A DNA stretch of 64,000 nt. Source: Amoeboaphelidium protococcarum (lineage: Eukaryota; Aphelidiomycota; Aphelidea). Below the pieces are notes generated by a model. It worked only from the letters and a program-made list of their open reading frames with translations, was not told the origin of the DNA and ran no database searches. Where the stretch lies: assembly GCA_023515745.1 (NCBI GenBank), contig JALECJ010000254.1, forward strand, positions 1,426,001 through 1,490,000, read 5' to 3'. The position numbers and the translations under genes are program-made. This document shows positions 23,408 through 38,510 of the stretch, piece by piece; within the stretch, counting starts at the first letter, position 1, and the number at the start of each line of letters is the position of its first letter.

Positions 23408-24144
23408 ATGGACCAGAATACAGATACTCCTCACAAGTGGTAGAGTTTCCGTGATGTCGCGTGGCTTCAGGTAAGTCTCTGTTAAATTCCCTATTTTGTC
23501 AATGCATTCACTTAATGACAAGTGGTATGTAGACGTATGGACTCGGTGCTGTGAATGCTCTGGACTACTTTGCCACTTCTCAATTCTACGATCCGTATAT
23601 CTATCTCTCACATTAAATCTTTTATATCTTGATCATTTATTTCATGTAATAATAGTGTAGTACGTGTAATAATGAAGTTGTGAAAATGTAAACCAAGTTT
23701 AATAATCTGGCAGAGATGGGTGACTTGATGATCAGGATGGTGGGCGTGGAGTATGTACTGGCACATGTATAGGAACCAATATTATACGTGATTAGAAAGC
23801 AGAAGCGGAAATCTGAGACTGAAGTGGAGTTGCTGGAGACGTACTATATTCTTGAGGGAACGGTGTATATGGCACCCAGCTTGAAGGATGTTATTACAGC
23901 TCGTCTGATGCATTGCTCTCAAAATTTGTAGTCTATGGTTCAGTTGATCTAGTAGAAGTCTGTATTCTCCCTTCAAGATGGATATCGATGGATAGCTGAA
24001 GATTAGAGTTAATTATAAGATTCGCCGCTGTCTGGCGTGAATTTATCCTAAAATGGACAAGATTCTGATTTAAAGCAGCTGTTGTCTCAGCGGATAACTC
24101 AGCGATTATCAATGAAGTTGTATGATTTGAACAATAATTAATGA
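23408..24144 (+). CDS. MED6: MED6, Mediator head subunit
   Basis: A 202-residue Mediator head-module subunit linking activators to RNA polymerase II. Three exons: 23408-23470, 23533-23594 and 23661-24144, with introns of 62 and 66 nt (gtaagt...tatgtag, gtatat...gtgtag). The spliced protein gives SFRDVAWLQTYGLGAVNALDYF, then FYDPTCNNEVVKMQ, then VGVEYVLAHVQEPILYVIRKQ and LETYYILEGTVYMAPSL, all diagnostic for MED6. Without splicing these conserved blocks lie in different frames. The C-terminal tail is Ser/Gln-rich. The last 36 nt overlap the end of the convergent transporter frame. Confidence 0.95.
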
Positions 24145-26175
24145 AAAGTAGAATTGTTTTGTCTGAACAATATAACAAAATCCCTGTTTTGAAATAGGTG
24201 AGTTGTATATAGAATAAACTCTATCCTCAAGCGAAATAGCAACTTACAAGTACCAAGTGTGGATCCACCCTAGCACACTTAGTTCCGCACAGGGAAATAC
24301 ATTCTAGCTTGCAAAGATACTTTAATTAGCTGTAATCAATTACTATAATTATTGCTATTATTACTGTACAAGTCTACATGATAGAATCGCGCCTGCTACT
24401 ACGAATAGTCCACTTATCATCCATACTAGACCAATGTTGCCAGGATCTCGACCATCATCCTGCACCATGTAGAAGAGCAAAGAACTTAACAAGCTGGATA
24501 GAATTTGCGGTAAAACAGTGTATACATTATGAATGCCCAGAACAATACCAGAAGATAAATGGTGATTGTCTTGCTAAGTAAGAACACTGATGTTACCATG
24601 ATCTTACTTATCTGGATTTCCATTATACTTTGGTAAAATCTACTTGCTACAACTAGCTCTTTGTTCCTCATTATCACCAAGAGACAATTGAATTTCTTCA
24701 TCAGTTAAGTCATGTGTAGAAGACTTTTTACGATTCTACTACAAACTGGTGGCAGGTGACAGGTACTCGCCTATTAACGCGTAAGGCACCCACATTGTTA
24801 CGGCAAGCGGTAGACCACAGATACACACAAAACACATCAGCATCATGGTGGGATCATAGACAACATACACGGATACCACAATGTACGATGCAATCAGAAT
24901 ACATGCAAACAAGAACAAGCTAAAAGTCCATACAATCTGAGGCTTCCATTGTCTTATCCGTATCACGAGTGGCAGCGTGAATGCGCATAGTGATGATACT
25001 ACAGATAAGATCAACAGAGTCCGACTACCGAGACGAACTGCATCCATCGCACTGATCGGAGCACCATTCGATCCATAGCCGTAATATTGAGCAGTCGTTT
25101 TAATAAACTCAGTGCTAAAGAAATTAAATGGGAACCATCCAAACCAGGCAAAGAATTACACCATGCAGATCATTCGCAACTATCGCGGAAGATTAAAAGC
25201 AGTATTTACTAGCTGTATGATATGAGAGTACAGATTTCTCCTCTCACCCTCCGCATTCTAATAATGCATAACTACTCCAGTAAATGGACGTTCTTTAATG
25301 GAATAACACGTGATAAACACAGATGAGGAGAGGAGTAGACAGGCAATCAAGGTCAAGGCTTTCATATGAAGTTCCTCCACTGATTAAGATTATTATTTCA
25401 AGGAATCTTCATCCTACAAAATTTATTACTGTTATTATGATGAAGACCACAAGCTTTTACTCATCACATCAGATAGTTTGAGAGATCCAATGTAATAGCC
25501 AACAATATTACCAATGGAGATCATACCAGATGCCCAAGAGTTACCAGCTTGCTATTGATCTGCAGGTAGTACATCAAGAATTAACGCTCTAGATGCTGCT
25601 TGAACTATATTTATAGAAAAGTCAAGCACAAAGAATCCAAATATGACTATGAATACAGATAATGGACCATCATGAGCATTAGGTGGCGGTAATCCACTTC
25701 TAGATTACGAAGACGATGACTGCAACAACCACCAGCGAGAGATATCACGAACATACGCAATCATGAGGAGTGAGCAGATGACCAACACAAATCCTCCCAC
25801 GATGAATGGCCTCCTGCGACCAAATCTGCCCTAATGTCTGTCTGACAATATCCCCACAATGGGCTGCATAATCAATCCGCTCAGAGGGCCACATAGCCAA
25901 ACTAGAGTTAATTGCGTATGAGACAGACCAAAAGAGGTGAGGTACGGTGTCCCATAAGACATTTCAATAGTCCAAGTAAACTGCAGCCCAAGTAATACAG
26001 CGGTGAGGCTAAACAGCTTGAGCACTCCAAGTTTTGATATTGAATGCTGTTACTAATTATCCGCAACACTGTCTTGTTACTATTTGACTTGAGACTATGA
26101 GTACTCTTTCAAGTCCAAGTTGACACTGGAGGACCGCTGCGTGTTAGTGCTAAGACGAGAATATCGCGATGTCAT
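24109..26175 (-). CDS. SLC45/sucrose-transporter-type MFS protein
   Basis: A 12-segment major facilitator of the glycoside-pentoside-hexuronide/SLC45 group, probably an H+-sugar symporter. Signatures: MSYGTPYLTSFGLS in the first segment, WLCGPLSGLIMQPIVGILSD, and RFGRRRPFIVGG, the RxGRRRPFI motif of plant sucrose transporters and SLC45. A long Gln-rich loop (TAA and TAG codons) lies between segments 6 and 7, and another polar loop follows segment 10. The frame after segment 12 (below about 24380) continues 90 codons without a domain and runs into MED6. An intron or an earlier true end there is possible, so the C-terminus is unsure; an alternative 53-nt GT-TGTAG intron can be drawn near 24370-24430. 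Confidence 0.82.
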
Positions 26176-26520
26176 TTTAATCAATTGAGACAACAATGCT
26201 ATACAGTGAATAAAAGCCAATGTCCAACGATCTCGGGATAAAACTGATTTTTTAGTTTTCAGGTGTTGATAAAATAATAAACAATTCAGGGTGGTGCACT
26301 TTGGAGGAATAAAACCGGTGGTGATGACTGTGAAAGATCCGCCGCGTGAGTCAAAGTTGATTCAAAGAACGCGTATCTTGCTGCAACACGTCAGCATTTG
26401 ATATCAAAGTGATCGTATATGAAGCAGTTTGTGATACGTTTAATAACAAGCCATGATGTGCAATTAAACACTTAACCGACACTTATCACTATCTAATTGC
26501 ATCATCAGATGATCATTCGT
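26176..26520. other. Promoter region of the MFS gene
   Basis: About 345 bp containing ACGCGT at 26369-26374 and the 3' end region of the Hippo kinase. No other feature seen. Confidence 0.35.
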
Positions 26521-28071
26521 TCATTACATCTATATTCCACCTCTCTTTGTCTTCATAGCCTCAACAATTGGCTCCTTCTTTCTCTCATACTTGGTCTTGA
26601 TCATGGAAATCTCCTTATCCATGGACGTTTCCAGAGCTTTCAACATTTCATTCAATTCCTCTGCAGACGGGGGCTTAGCCAAAGGATTGCTGGCGAGATC
26701 TTGCTTTGATGAGTTCAAGCCGTGTCTCGAGTGATGTTACTTTGCCTAATTCTAGTCCTTTGGTTTAATCGTACCGTACTCTAGATCATTTTCACTTCCC
26801 TGCTTCTTATTCTGAGCAGGCAACTACTATTACTATTTGACAGGTTTGATTGTTGCACCAACTTCATCACTACCATTCTTGCCATTCATCATTTGCATAA
26901 ATGCCGGCTTATAAGTGCCTTGAACGCTAGATTCACCGCTACTCACGTCTCTTTGAACCATAGTACCACTGACCAACATGGTGTTGAAGTCATGTGTTAC
27001 TGATCGTACAGTGCCATCATCTACGGCTGAGCTCTTGCCACTCTTTGTCGACATCATTGTCATATTGTCGGACACATTGCTACTTTTTCTTGATTTATCA
27101 TTATTCGAGTCTTCATCATCATTGTCATCGCCAGCCTCCTCATCATCACTATCGCTGCTCAGTTTACCCTGCGATATCAGTTCAACCGCTCTTGCAACTT
27201 TCTCAGTCAAAGCTCCGCTATTCACGGATGGCGCATTTACAATGAAAGGATCTTTCAGCAGTTCCAAAGCTGTCGGTCTTTAATCTGGACTTTTTGTCAG
27301 ACACCTTGCAATGAATTTGTTGAATGCAGCACTAACAGATTATGGTTTCTCTAATGTTGCCGGCGGCTTGGACGGTATAATGAAGATGGCACGCATCGGA
27401 TGGATATTATGATACGGAGGTTTACCATCATGCATTTCTATGCACGTGATACCGATGGACCAAATGTCAGCTCCAGTATTATAGCCAACCTCCATGATGA
27501 TCTCGGGAGCCATCCAGAAAGGAGTACCAATGACAGTATTACGCTTGGCAACAGAATCGGAGAGTTGACCAGCAACACCGAAATCTGCCAGCTTAGCTTC
27601 ACCCTTGTCATTAATCAGAATATTACCAGCCTTGATATCACGGTGAATCTTTTTACGCTCATGCAGATAGGCGAGGCCTTCCATCACCTGTTTCATGATG
27701 CATGCAATCTCTTGCTCTGTCATTGTACACTTGCACACCTTCATGATATCGGACACACTGCCGGCAGCACAGTACTCAATGAGCATCCACAGCTTTTCTT
27801 CCAGAAACCAACTACCAAATAATTTCACAATACCGCGAGAGTCCAGGCCACGCATAACCTCAATCTCTTTCATGAGATCTTCAATCGTCTCACCATTCTC
27901 CTGGTCAACGGGGACAATCTTGAGCGCTGCCAGAGTTGAAGTTGCCTTGTGCAGCACTTTATACACTGACCCATAACTTCCCTCTCCAATCTTGGTTAGC
28001 ATGGTCAAATGCTGAGATGGATCAGGATTCTGAGCTGACACTATCAACTCGCTAGCGTTAATTTTTGACAT
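26521..28071 (-). CDS. Hippo/MST-type STE20 kinase with SARAH domain
   Basis: A 516-residue germinal-centre kinase of the MST1/2-Hippo class. Kinase domain at about residues 20-290: GEGSYGSV, ALKIV, HRDIKAGNILI, LADFGVAG, activation loop NTVIGTPFWMAPE, and DIWSIGITCIEM. A Ser/acidic linker follows. The C-terminal 50 residues are a SARAH dimerisation helix: SAEELNEMLKALETSMDKEI, then KTKYERKKEPIVEAMKTKR. This pairing is specific to the Hippo branch and predicts homodimers and SARAH partners. The downstream Warts/NDR arm is not in this window. Single exon, start MSKINASE. Confidence 0.95.
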
Positions 28072-28772
28072 GATGCCTGATGAGATTTGTTATTACAAAC
28101 AAGATGGTATATACTTTCCTGGCTGATACAAATGAGTATAACAATTAATCGAGTGTGAAGCAAAGTAAGTGTTATTTTACAATCTCAACGTTAGAGATCA
28201 ATCTAATGATAAATGGGCGTTGTCAAGGTGAACTGTAATGCCTTTGAACATCAATGCGCATGTAGAATAATCATATCATTCATTAAGTGTTCCGCTTAGT
28301 TAAAATTCAATTAAAATCACCCTCAATAAGTTGCCATTTGATCCAGTGGGATTTATGGTAATGCTAAACTCATATGGTACCTGTTCGCTTGGTGGTTAGC
28401 TTAAATGAATCTATAGAAAGACGGATATGATGATATTATTGGACTAGTCGGCGACGTCGAGAGTTTTCTCGCTGTCAGATACCGAAACTGATATGTTTTC
28501 AACAACTTCAATTACGCATTGGACAAGAACCTCGTACAGGCATTTCATATTATATTATGCACGCGTCTTCTCTTATAATGCTTCGGATAAGTTTGCTGCA
28601 ATTTTATCATAACGATAAATTTATGGGCTGATCAGGTTCAAACTATGTTGCGCACAAAAGTACACACTACCGGTATTCAGATATTTACTAAACAAAAATA
28701 TATTATTCAAACTTTTGCTTGCAGTACATTACTCTTGAATCGTGAATTTAAGCTTCCTTCTACATGTAGCGA
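28072..28772. other. Gene-poor spacer
   Basis: About 700 bp. It holds ACGCGT at 28561-28566, a short hairpin (cgagagttttctcg, about 28456-28469), and a possible C/D-box arrangement (tgatgat about 28428 and ctga about 28488) that I do not call as a gene. No convincing open frame. Confidence 0.35.
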
Positions 28773-29337
28773 TCACTATTACTTCTTAACAGTACTTTAA
28801 AACTGCTTCCGTTTCACCTGGATCAACATTGAACTGGCACGCATCACAAACAGAATCTACACCACATATATAAAATAGGATGAGAGACAATAACAATCGG
28901 CTACTTTATTAAATAAAACTTACAGATATAACAAGTGATATAAGTACAAGAGGCAGACTGAGCATCACCGAGATAAATATACCATTTCGATCAAAGTATA
29001 GCTGAGAGCTGAAGTTGGACCAATAAACGCGTCCATATTCGTTCAGCTGCTGGGCATTCAGCACAATCGCGGCTACATAATAATTATTACGATCCTGATG
29101 ACGATCGATTATTCAGATAAACAACAACTTACCACAGAGCGTAAGAAGAGCGAATAGAACGTTATGATTCTTGCGATAAATTAAAGCCGCAGTGAGCATA
29201 GTCGCATGGAACAGTATCAGAGCCGCAATGAACGGTTCACTCCAATTAACTCTATTGAAAAACCACGAAGCATCGCGTCTCAAATCTCGAAACGCTTTAT
29301 CCGCAACGGTAAATATCTAATCCGCACTAAGATTCAT
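28773..29337 (-). CDS. TMEM18: TMEM18, nuclear-envelope membrane protein
   Basis: A 145-residue, four-segment membrane protein of the TMEM18 family (nuclear envelope, proposed DNA/chromatin tethering). Three exons: 29337-29133, 29072-28924 and 28856-28773, with introns of 60 and 67 nt, both gtaagt...tgtag. Conserved blocks after splicing: VNWSEPFIAALILFHA, LNAQQLNEYGRVYWSNFS, QLYFDRNGIFISVMLSLPL, and a C-terminal basic helix MLIQVKRKQF. The joins restore one frame and match the family at both junctions. A long Gln-coded TAA/TAG end precedes TGA. Confidence 0.9.
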
Positions 29338-29570
29338 ATCGATTAGTATTCCTGCGTATTCCTTGCTTAGTTCTCTCTCCTCTATAAAACGTGGCGCGAG
29401 TCTTTCTAAAATTTAACTGAACGAACTCTTCCTCTCTCCCACTCTGTTAAGGATTGCTGTTTATCTTTCTTCTTTCTAACAATTCATTCAATTAGTTCTA
29501 TATTTCAAGTGACAACTCCAATTACAGTGTTTATATCCATTTTTTATCATCAAGGAAAAAAGTTTTAAGA

Positions 29571-32525
29571 ATGGCTACACCTATGCTGCAAGATACTTGT
29601 TGGACCCTTATTGGTGGGATTGAACAAGACTCTGATGCTACTGTCAAAAATTTGAAGTCGGCCCTGGAGTCCAAGTCTGAGAGTGTAAAGATCGATGCCA
29701 TGAAGTCGCTTGTGGTAATTACAATGCAAGGTAGCGATACTCAGTTGGCAGGTGATATGATGATGCATGTCATCCGTTTTGTCTTGCCTAGTAAGAACAA
29801 GACCTTGAAGAAGCTGTTGCTTGTCTACTGGGAGGTGTGTCCCAAGAAGAATCCAGATGGAAAGTTGAAATAAGAAATGATTTTGGTGTGTAACTACCTG
29901 AGAAATGATCTTCAATCTCCTAATGAATACGTTCGCGCAGCTACTCTGCGTCTGCTGTGTAAGTTGCGGGAGACGGATCTGTTGGAGCCACTTGTGCCCA
30001 GTGTTAGATAGTGTCTGGAGCATCGTAGTTCTCTGGTGAGGAAGAATGCAGTCGTCTCCATCATGAGCATCTTCAAATACAATGAGACTCTTATCCCGGA
30101 TGCTGGTGAGATTGTTCAGGCTTATCTGATGTAGGAGGTGGATGCTAACTGCAGGCGTAATGCATTCCTTGCACTCACATCCATCGATCATCATCGTGCA
30201 CTGGTTTACTTAATGTCACTGCTGGACAGAGTGGACCAGTTTGACGATCACATGTAGTTGGCAATTGTTGAGCTGATTAAGAGAGATACCACCGGTAATC
30301 CTGAGGCTCGCTCATCTTATATCAAGGCCATCCTCACATTGCTGGAGTGTACCTAGAGCGCGGCCGTGAAGTTTGAGGCATCTGGTACACTGATGATGTT
30401 GACACAGTCTCCTGCTGCTGTCACTGCTGTTGGAAAGTGTTATGCCGAGCTGGCAACGAAAGAGAGTGATAACAATGTCAAGTTGATTGTTTTGGATCGC
30501 CTGGCTGAGATTAAGACCAAATATGATCGTGTATTGGATGATTTGGCCATTGATGTGCTAAGAGTGCTATCCAGTCCGGATATTGAAGTTTGTAAGAAGG
30601 CTGTTAGTGTGGCCCTGGATCTTCTGTCCACTAAGAACATTCGTGAAGTTGTCAGCTTCCTGTAGAAGGAGATTTAGAAGACTAGAGATCCTAATGCCAA
30701 GGATAAGAGTGCCGAGTATCGCCAATTGTTGATCCATGCCATTCATCAATGTGCTCTTAGATTCCCTGAAGGCTCCGCTGAGGTGGTTCACGTATTGATG
30801 GAGTATTTGGGAGATTCTAATACGAATGCAGCTCTTGACGTTATTTCTTTCATCCGCGAAGTTATGGAGAAGAACAGTGCAATGCGTCATGAGATTTTGG
30901 TAAAGTTATTTGAGAATTTCAAGGATATGAAGAACGGTAAGGTTTTGCGTGGAGCTCTGTGGGTGATTGGAGAGTATTGCAATGATCAGAAGTTGATTGA
31001 ATCTGCTTTCGGAGTGATTCGTGATAGTATTGGAAAGTTGCCGATTTTGGAAAGTGAGAGACTGGCCGCGGAGGAAGTGTTAATGAATGATCTGTCGAAT
31101 GAAAATGATGGGTAGTAACAGGTGAATGGTGCGGATATGAAACCGGTGACTAAGACCAAGGTATTGGCTGATGGCACATATGCCACCGAGACTACTTATA
31201 GCCATGTCAGTCCTACTACGCTTTAGAACACTGTTGCCGGCTTAAGTAAGCCATAGTTGAGAGCACTCATTTTGGAGGGAGATTACTTCCTGGCCGGAGT
31301 GTTGGGAGTTTCTATGGTGAAATTGATATTTAGATTGGCTCAGACACCTGGCGCTGATATGAATTTGACCAACTCGTTGAAGGCATTGTCCATGCTGATC
31401 ATCACTAGCGTCATCCGCGTCGGCTAGAGTAGCATCGTATCTGCCCAGATTGATGACGACTCGTATGGGAGATTGTTGAGCTGTCTGAAAATGTTGAGCA
31501 ATAGCCAAGCAGTCTCCAAGATGAATGTTATCCTATTGAAGCATTCCCATGAAGTATTCGCCAAGTTGATGCAGGTGAATGAGGGAAAGAAGAAGATGGC
31601 TTAATTGTCATTGAATCTGTCTTCTGGTGCCGGCGGCGTAGGCTTAAGTTCTCAGTCTGCTGCCTCTCAGAATCTGGAGCAACTGGTTCTGTTCAGGCAG
31701 ATCAAGACCAAGACTGGTGCTAATGCTATAGCTTCTGCGTACGAGCAAGATATTGCCAAAGCAACTGGCTCATCTGATATCAAAGGCGTCGGTAGTAATA
31801 AGCTGAATCGTGTTGTCCAGCTAACTGGATATTCCGATACTGTGTACGCAGAAGCGTACGTGGATGTGCATCAGTATGATATCTTACTAGATGTGTTGTT
31901 GGTTAATCAAACCACTGCCACGCTGCAAAATTTGACTATTGAATTCTCCACTCTGGGTGATTTAAAGATTGTAGAGAGACCAACTGCGATTAATTTGGGA
32001 GCTCATGGATTCCACTCCATCAAGGCTAATATTAAAGTTTCCTCTACTGAGACTGGAGTCATATTTGGCAACATTGTGTATGATCAGAAGGGATCATCGG
32101 ATTCTACTGTCATCCTGTTGAAGGATATCCACGTTGACATTATGGACTATATCCGCCCGGCTGAGTGTACCAATAATGAATTTAGATCCATGTGGACTGA
32201 GTTTGAGTGGGAGAATAAGATCAATATTAACACCAACATCACGGATATACACGAATATCTGAAGCATGTGTTGAAGTGCACGAATATGAAGTGTCTGACG
32301 CCGGAGAAGGCTTTGGCTGGCAGTTGCGGTTTCCTTTCAGCTAATCTGTATGCTCGCTCCTTGTTCGGTGAAGATGCTTTGGCCAATATCAGCATGGAGT
32401 AGAATCCTGTTGATAAAACAATCCGTGGAAGCATCCGTATCAGAAGCAGAACTCAAGGAATAGCCCTGAGTTTGGGTGACAAGATTACACTCACTCAGAA
32501 GAAGGCTTTGATGGCTGAGGAGTGA
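29571..32525 (+). CDS. COPB1: Coatomer subunit beta (beta-COP)
   Basis: A 984-residue COPI coat subunit for Golgi-to-ER and intra-Golgi transport. It begins with the adaptin-like HEAT solenoid ([54 protein letters not shown]). The middle has [13 protein letters not shown], and the C-terminal appendage has [22 protein letters not shown] and [13 protein letters not shown], characteristic of beta-COP. Length fits (953 in human). One uninterrupted frame from 29571 to TGA with many TAG and TAA codons; no introns. Confidence 0.96.
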
Positions 32526-32772
32526 TTTATATTGTAGCAGCATAATGGAACGATAAAGTGACTTTATTATATTATACGTTGTCATTTTGATGCGAATCTT
32601 TTTTTAATCGCGATTTTAATTAAAGTTGTTTTCTAGTCAAAGCTTCATACCGTTAGAGCTATACACTTTAAATTTTTCAGTTTTTAACTTTGACCATTTT
32701 TCAGTTTGCCCTCTCTTTGTTCCATTAAACTATTGTGCGAAAGATATAAAAGTGATAAAATCAAATTATAAA

Positions 32773-34695
32773 ATGCCAAAGGAATTTTTGACGCGTAAAG
32801 GACGTAAAGCTAGGTTGAAGTAGAGGGATCCATTGCCGATTTAGAAAGATTCTAAAGGAAAGAGACTCCAACAAGCTAAGAAGAAGAGTCAAACTGAGAT
32901 TCAGCGTGAGGATGCGACTGTCGCTAAGGACGTACCTGATGAAAAAGTGAAGAATTTGCTCCAGACTGAGGTTGTGGAAGCTAGCACAGAAACCACTCTG
33001 ATGAAGGGAAAGTCTAGAAAGATTCAAAAGAGACTGGACAGATATAATAGTAGTGAAGATGAAGCACATGACGCGTTTGATTTTGGAAGCGAAATGGAGG
33101 AGGATGACGATCAAGTTGTTGACGGATCCTCTGAAGTTGAAGTTGAGCTTTCTAATGCGGATGACATGGTTTAGGATGATGGCCAGGAGGGGCAAGATGC
33201 GGAAGATATAAATGAGCTGGATCTTGGCTCTGTAGATGGTAGTGATAATGGAGATATGCTATGGGATGATATGAGCGGTGGTGAAGAAGTTGGCGATGAT
33301 TTTGACGATTTTTCACAGATCAGTGGCAGCGAAGATGACGAATTTGAAGGTGATCTTTAGGAGGATTGTATAGATGCTAACATTAATGAAGAGGAAGAGG
33401 ACCAGGAGCCTATTCTCAATATTGATCAGTCCTAGTAGATTCAGTTGCCGGATGGCTCAATTGTGGAGAAGAATTCTGTTATCGCTCCTGATATCCAACT
33501 GATTCAGTAGAGAATCCAGGAAACTAGTCGCGTATTGTCTAATTTCTCCCAACTTCACCAGGATGGTATCAGTAGAAAAGAATATATGGCGCGCTTTAAG
33601 GAAGATCTATGCTCTTATTATGGATATAACGAGTTTCTGATGGAGAAATTGTTATAGCTATTCACTCCTGCTGAATGCATTTCGTTCTTGGAGGCTAATG
33701 AAGTGCCTCGTCCGGTAACTATCAGAGTGAATACGCTGAAGGCCAAGAGACGTGATGTAGCATAAGCTCTCATTAATAGAGGTGTGAATTTGGATCCTAT
33801 TGGTAAGTGGTCAAAGGTTGGTTTGACAATCTACGATTCTGCTGTCCCTATTGGTGCCACGCCAGAGTATATGTCAGGTTAGTATATGCTACAATCTGCA
33901 TCATCATTCCTGCCTGTGATGGCACTAGCGCCAAAAGAGAATGAGCGTATCTTGGACATGGCTTCAGCTCCTGGTGGGAAGACTTCTTACATTGCCGCTC
34001 TGATGAAAAATTCCGGTTGTCTGTTTGCCAATGACGCGAGTAAGGACCGCTGTAAAGGCCTTATTGCCAATATCCACAGAATGGGTATCAAGAATACGGT
34101 GATTTGCAATTATGATGGGCGAAAGTTTCCTGAAGTTATCGGAGGATTTGATAGAGTACTTTTGGACGCGCCATGTTCAGGTACTGGTGTGATATCTAAA
34201 GATTAGGCGGTAAAAGTTAACAAGAGTGCAGATGACTTTTAGATGCTCACCAAACTGCAGAAGGAGCTGATTCTTAGCGCTATTGACTCTGTTGATGCAA
34301 CATCCAAGACTGGAGGATATATTGTGTACTCCACCTGCTCTATCATGGTGGAGGAGAATGAAGAGGTTGTCAACTATGCACTGAGTAAGCGTCCTAACGT
34401 CAAGTTAGTATCAACTGGTTTAGATTTTGGTGAGTAGGGATTCACCAAGTTTAGAGGAAAAAAGTTCTCCTAAAGTCTGAACCTGACGCGCAGATACTAT
34501 CCACATACGCATAATATGGATGGTTTTTATGTTGCCAAGTTTAAGAAAATGTCGAACAAGATTCCTACGGCAGCAAAGTAATCTGTAGAGTCTAAGTAGG
34601 TTGGGAAAGACTTTTAAAAGTCGCGTAATAATGAGGAGGTGGCACACTTTGATGACGCTGCCGATGCCAAGATAATCTCATCCATGTCCAAATGA
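32773..34695 (+). CDS. NOP2: NOP2/NSUN1, rRNA m5C methyltransferase
   Basis: A 640-residue nucleolar methyltransferase for m5C in 25/28S rRNA, with a role in large-subunit assembly. N-terminus [16 protein letters not shown] is basic, followed by acidic low-complexity segments (to about residue 220). The NSUN domain follows: [45 protein letters not shown] (SAM site), [13 protein letters not shown] (motif IV Cys near residue 467), and [15 protein letters not shown] (catalytic TC Cys near 520). [18 protein letters not shown] is the usual NOP2 ending. Single exon. Confidence 0.96.
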
Positions 34696-34955
34696 GTGAA
34701 AGTATACAAATGATCTATTTGATTGATAGACTACTTTAAAGTTATATCTGGCGCTTGATTTTTTCCCTCAGTTACTACACGCTACTTTAGCACTTTTACT
34801 TAGCCAGCGGCGAGACTTCAAATTCTATGTGAGGCTTTTACTTTTTCAATGCACTTTCCCGTTTCGGCGCAAAATCTGATTTAAAACGAGATATCGCCGA
34901 CATTCCCTTCTACCACATCCCAAGTCTGAACACTAAAGCGTATCTATTTAACGAG

Positions 34956-35447
34956 ATGCCTCGTATACCGTATAATCCACCCGAAAATCCTCACACGCAT
35001 GCTGAATTGCTACATGCGGACTTCAAGAACTCTACGTGGCTGTCGTTGTAAAATTTGGAAAACCTCAACCAGGAGGAGCGTGAATTAGTTGAGAGAGTTG
35101 CGCTGGAGAAGCATCGCTAAGAACACGCCCTTTTGCTTGCTCAAGATGTCAATGCAGCTGATTTACTTGCTTTGAGAGATGGTATAGCTACATTGAGAAC
35201 TGGATATGCGAATTAAACCCGTTCCATCACTGAGTTGAGGACTATGATGCAGTAGATGCAGACTACAATGTAGCAATTTCATATGGCACAGTAGCAATAG
35301 TAAGTAACGCTGCAGCATATAAATCAGAAACTGGGGAATGCTCGCGTTGTTTAGGCCGATGTTGCTGATCACGAAGAGCATGTTGATGTACGGGAGGACT
35401 AAGTTTATGAAGATCCTCCCTTAAGAAGAAGTCCTCGTAATTATTGA
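34956..35447 (+). CDS. Coiled-coil protein of unknown family
   Basis: A 163-residue frame from ATG to TGA with TAG and TAA as Gln. It starts MPRIPYNPPENPHTHAELL, then has a charged helical region (NLNQEERELVERVALEKHRQ) and a Gln/Met-rich segment likely to form a coiled coil (LRTMMQQMQTTMQQFHMAQQ). It ends PPLRRSPRNY. An AATAAA lies at about 35499. I do not recognise a family. The short Pro-rich N-terminus plus coiled coil is loosely like retrotransposon gag proteins, but no other retroelement gene is nearby, so I make no claim. Confidence 0.55.
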
Positions 35448-35934
35448 AAGTGTAATCCCACGCTAATAATATGTTGAATTGTATTGTAAGTTGTTAAATA
35501 AAATCATGTTTCATTGTTACTCGCTCTATTTACTCGTTTCCGGCGATGAAAGGCGGCATCTTTAGTTCTGGCTGAACACCCACTACGTTAGATAAAGTGT
35601 ATGCATTGTGCCAAACTGCGTATGAGTAGACTAAACTAAAGCCTTCTTCTTTATTGTATATTATCTAAGTTTGGCATGAAGTACGTTGCGCACTTAATCA
35701 ATAAGTAAGGCCTAAACGATCATAGGCTATATTTATATCGTTTCAGATCTGTTGAGTTTGCTTTGTTTCAGCGCCGTTTCTTTTGTCTTTGAAAAATCAT
35801 TCAGTCACTCATTACAGTCACTCACTAATACCGACGATAGTTGCACACTATCTCTGTTAATATTTTTTCATTATTTATTTAGTTTTGATTGTCTTGACTT
35901 GGAGTGTATCGATACTTTAATACTGTACTTAGAT
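35448..35934. other. Intergenic spacer upstream of the PAK gene
   Basis: About 490 bp with an AATAAA at 35499 and otherwise AT-rich, pyrimidine-rich sequence near the PAK start. Nothing else recognised. Confidence 0.4.
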
Positions 35935-38277
<2,343 letters not shown>

Positions 38278-38510
38278 TGGCGCAATAAGAGATGTGGAAA
38301 ATTCTTTTTGAATGTGTGTACAGCTGAAAAGAATGTGCTTATTGCTCTAAGCTTAAAAATGATGATGCATTGAATTAAAGGGATACTTTTGATGAGTTAC
38401 GATTACTATTGGGAGTTTTTTTCTCTTACTTTCACACAATTTACACAAAATGGAGTTGACTTTTATGTTAGCAGAGAGATATAATTACAGTAAATATAAC
38501 CAATGCTGCT
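38278..38510. other. Convergent gap between PAK and CreC/WDR20 genes
   Basis: About 230 bp separating two convergent genes. AT-rich, nothing coding. Confidence 0.4.

Noticed and set aside
23056-23611. Long minus-strand frame (about 185 codons) across the MED6 first exons
   Set aside because: It lies antisense to spliced MED6 exons with diagnostic homology. It also overlaps the reductase N-terminus in another frame.
28629-28660. tRNA-like B-box (ggttcaaac)
   Set aside because: No matching A-box or cloverleaf could be drawn around it.
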